This document shows positions 4,761 through 5,840 of a stretch of DNA of 5,840 bases, piece after piece; within the stretch, counting starts at the first letter, position 1; every line of letters begins with the position of its first letter. This stretch comes from Chloroflexaceae bacterium. Its GTDB lineage: Bacteria; Chloroflexota; Chloroflexia; Chloroflexales; Chloroflexaceae. The DNA is taken from contig JAOACN010000527.1 of the NCBI GenBank assembly GCA_026417815.1, positions 1 through 5,840 of the forward strand, in the 5' to 3' direction. The translations under genes were made by a program, and so were the position numbers. Below the pieces are notes generated by a model. The model did no database searches and was not told the origin of the DNA. It saw only the letters and a program-made list of their open reading frames with translations.

Positions 4761-5569
4761 CCCGCGAACCCGACGACCTTGAACGGCTGGTCGCCCAGGT
4801 GCTGGCAAGCGCCAGGTATCGCGCCCTCTGCCCGACGGTGGTCCGCGCCATTGGCGCGCAGGAACTGGCAGCGCGAGGCTCGCTGAAGGCGGCGATCAAA
4901 GCCACCAAAGGGCGCCTGCATCAGATTGCCGGCGCGTTCCTTGAACGGACGCCGCCATACGCGGCCTGGCTCACTGCCCTGCGCGACGCGGCGGGCGATC
5001 CGGCGCGCCTGCGCGCCGTCTGTCTGGAGGCACTGGGCCATCACGCCTCTACCCGCGAGCGGCTACCCGATCTGGAACGGTTCTACCTGACCATCTTCGC
5101 CGCCCTGCCACCGGTTGGCAGGGTCCTGGATCTGGGCTGCGGGCTGAACCCGCTGGCCGCGCCCTGGATGCCGCTGTCGCCGGGCGCCTCCTACCTCGCC
5201 TGCGACGTGTATAGCGACCTCAGCGCCTTTCTCGACGCGGCCTTGCCCCTGCTGGGCCTGAACGGCGCGAGCAGCGTCTGCGATCTGAGCGGCGCGCCAC
5301 CCCCATGGCGCGCCGATGTGGCCCTGGTACTGAAAACCCTGCCCCTGCTGGAGCATCTGCGCCGTGGCGCCGGGCGCGATCTGCTGCAACAGATCGACGC
5401 GCCCCACCTGGTCGTGTCGTTTCCCACACGTAGTCTCGGCGGGCGCAACGTCGGCATGGCGGCGACCTACAGCGCGCAGATGCGCGCCATCGCTGCCGCT
5501 GAAGCGTGGCAACTGCAGCCGCTTGAATTCGCCAACGAGATCGTTTTCGTGGTACGCAAGGGGAATTGA
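4757..5569 (+). CDS. 16S rRNA (guanine-1405-N7)-methyltransferase, RmtB/ArmA/FmrO family
   Basis: A 270-residue protein of the family that methylates N7 of G1405 in helix 44 of 16S rRNA within the 30S subunit, using S-adenosylmethionine. In known members this blocks 4,6-disubstituted deoxystreptamine aminoglycosides such as gentamicin and kanamycin. The N-terminal rRNA-binding part carries ASARYRALCPTVVR (17-30), close to RmtB as I recall it, and KGRLHQIAGAF (51-61). HHASTRERL (95-103) is the family signature. The SAM fold shows VLDLGCGLNPLA (123-134), with D150 as the probable acidic residue after strand 2. LKTLPLLE (192-199) and VSFPTRSLGGR (220-230) followed by NVGMAATYSA complete the active-site motifs. 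Length matches the family (about 250-280). Start GTG 4757 overlaps the kinase stop. Base use resembles its neighbours, and no mobile element is near, so it looks native rather than recently acquired. Antibiotic resistance is inferred from family membership; an rRNA-modification role without drug exposure is possible. Confidence 0.92.
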   Translation: MTREPDDLERLVAQVLASARYRALCPTVVRAIGAQELAARGSLKAAIKATKGRLHQIAGAFLERTPPYAAWLTALRDAAGDPARLRAVCLEALGHHASTRERLPDLERFYLTIFAALPPVGRVLDLGCGLNPLAAPWMPLSPGASYLACDVYSDLSAFLDAALPLLGLNGASSVCDLSGAPPPWRADVALVLKTLPLLEHLRRGAGRDLLQQIDAPHLVVSFPTRSLGGRNVGMAATYSAQMRAIAAAEAWQLQPLEFANEIVFVVRKGN

Positions 5570-5587
5570 TGGCGCCTCTTCAGCCGT

Positions 5588-5840
5588 TCACGACAGGTGC
5601 GCATTGCCGCCCACCTCCTTCTCTTGCAGATCGGGATCCACTGCCGGATCAGGCGCCACGGAAGAGGTGGTCTCAGAGGGTTTCTCGGGCACGCTGGCAG
5701 CATGCGCGGGCAGCGGCCTGGCAAGCAGTTCCCGTACTGTGGCGAGGAGACTGCTGAGATCGCCGTTCTTCTGCAGATAGGCGCTGAACCCGCGCGTCAC
5801 AAACTCCCCGGGAACCTGTTCCGAGCGAGCGGTGTAGGCC
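5588..5840 (-). CDS. Response regulator receiver-domain protein, C-terminal part (5' end outside the window)
   Basis: The open frame enters from the right edge and ends at TGA 5590-5588. The visible 83 residues begin AYTARSEQVPGEF and continue VTRGFSAYLQKNGDLSSLLATVRELLA, which fits the last strand and helix of a CheY-like receiver. It includes the conserved Thr (5831-5833) and the conserved Lys of the YLxK motif (5768-5770). The residue after that Lys is Asn instead of the usual Pro. The phospho-accepting Asp lies outside the window. A tail of about 40 residues rich in Pro, Ala, Ser and Glu follows and looks disordered; no DNA-binding domain follows the receiver, so any output domain would have to precede it. 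The gene is convergent with the methyltransferase, 18 bases apart. It might be the partner of the kinase, but the opposite strand makes that uncertain. Confidence 0.75.
   Translation of the reverse strand, partial: AYTARSEQVPGEFVTRGFSAYLQKNGDLSSLLATVRELLARPLPAHAASVPEKPSETTSSVAPDPAVDPDLQEKEVGGNAHLS

Noticed and set aside
5063..5512. 149-codon open frame on the - strand inside the methyltransferase
   Set aside because: The + strand product carries the full set of family motifs; the antisense product is low-complexity and Gln/Gly/Ala-rich.

Overview
The window is a GC-rich bacterial chromosome segment with dense, ordinary coding sequence. The best guess is a filamentous anoxygenic phototroph relative in the Chloroflexota (Chloroflexus/Roseiflexus type). 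This rests on the mix of a stand-alone mreB, a methylmalonyl-CoA epimerase, a soluble GAF/PAS histidine kinase and many GC-rich intergenic hairpins. It is an inference from protein style, not from a marker gene.

Layout: (1) 1-500, + strand, the C-terminal half of the cell-shape protein MreB, entering from the left edge. (2) 501-701, a convergent gap holding strong hairpins. (3) 702-1700, - strand, a three-part protein: rubrerythrin-like helices with lost di-iron ligands, an intact four-cysteine ribbon and a DinB-like domain. (4) 1701-1797, a gap carrying nested inverted repeats. (5) 1798-2205, - strand, methylmalonyl-CoA epimerase with a good Shine-Dalgarno and a TATAAT promoter box. (6) 2206-2573, a 368-base divergent regulatory region. 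It holds the epimerase promoter, a short palindrome, a 62-base cloverleaf-like repeat flanked by AGAG, and a near-consensus sigma70-type promoter for the next gene. (7) 2574-4760, + strand, a soluble sensor histidine kinase (GAF-GAF-PAS-HisKA-HATPase). (8) 4757-5569, + strand, overlapping the kinase stop by GTGA: a homologue of the 16S rRNA (guanine-1405-N7) methyltransferases known from aminoglycoside producers and from resistance plasmids (RmtB/ArmA/FmrO family). (9) 5588-5840, - strand, the C-terminus of a response-regulator receiver protein, running off the right edge.

The most notable part is the kinase-methyltransferase pair. A probable aminoglycoside-resistance-type rRNA methyltransferase sits in what looks like a native chromosome, translationally coupled to a sensor kinase and next to a convergent receiver-domain gene. 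The left half is ordinary metabolism and cell shape, apart from the degenerate rubrerythrin/DinB fusion and the structured intergenic repeats. No tRNA, rRNA, transposase or CRISPR array is visible.
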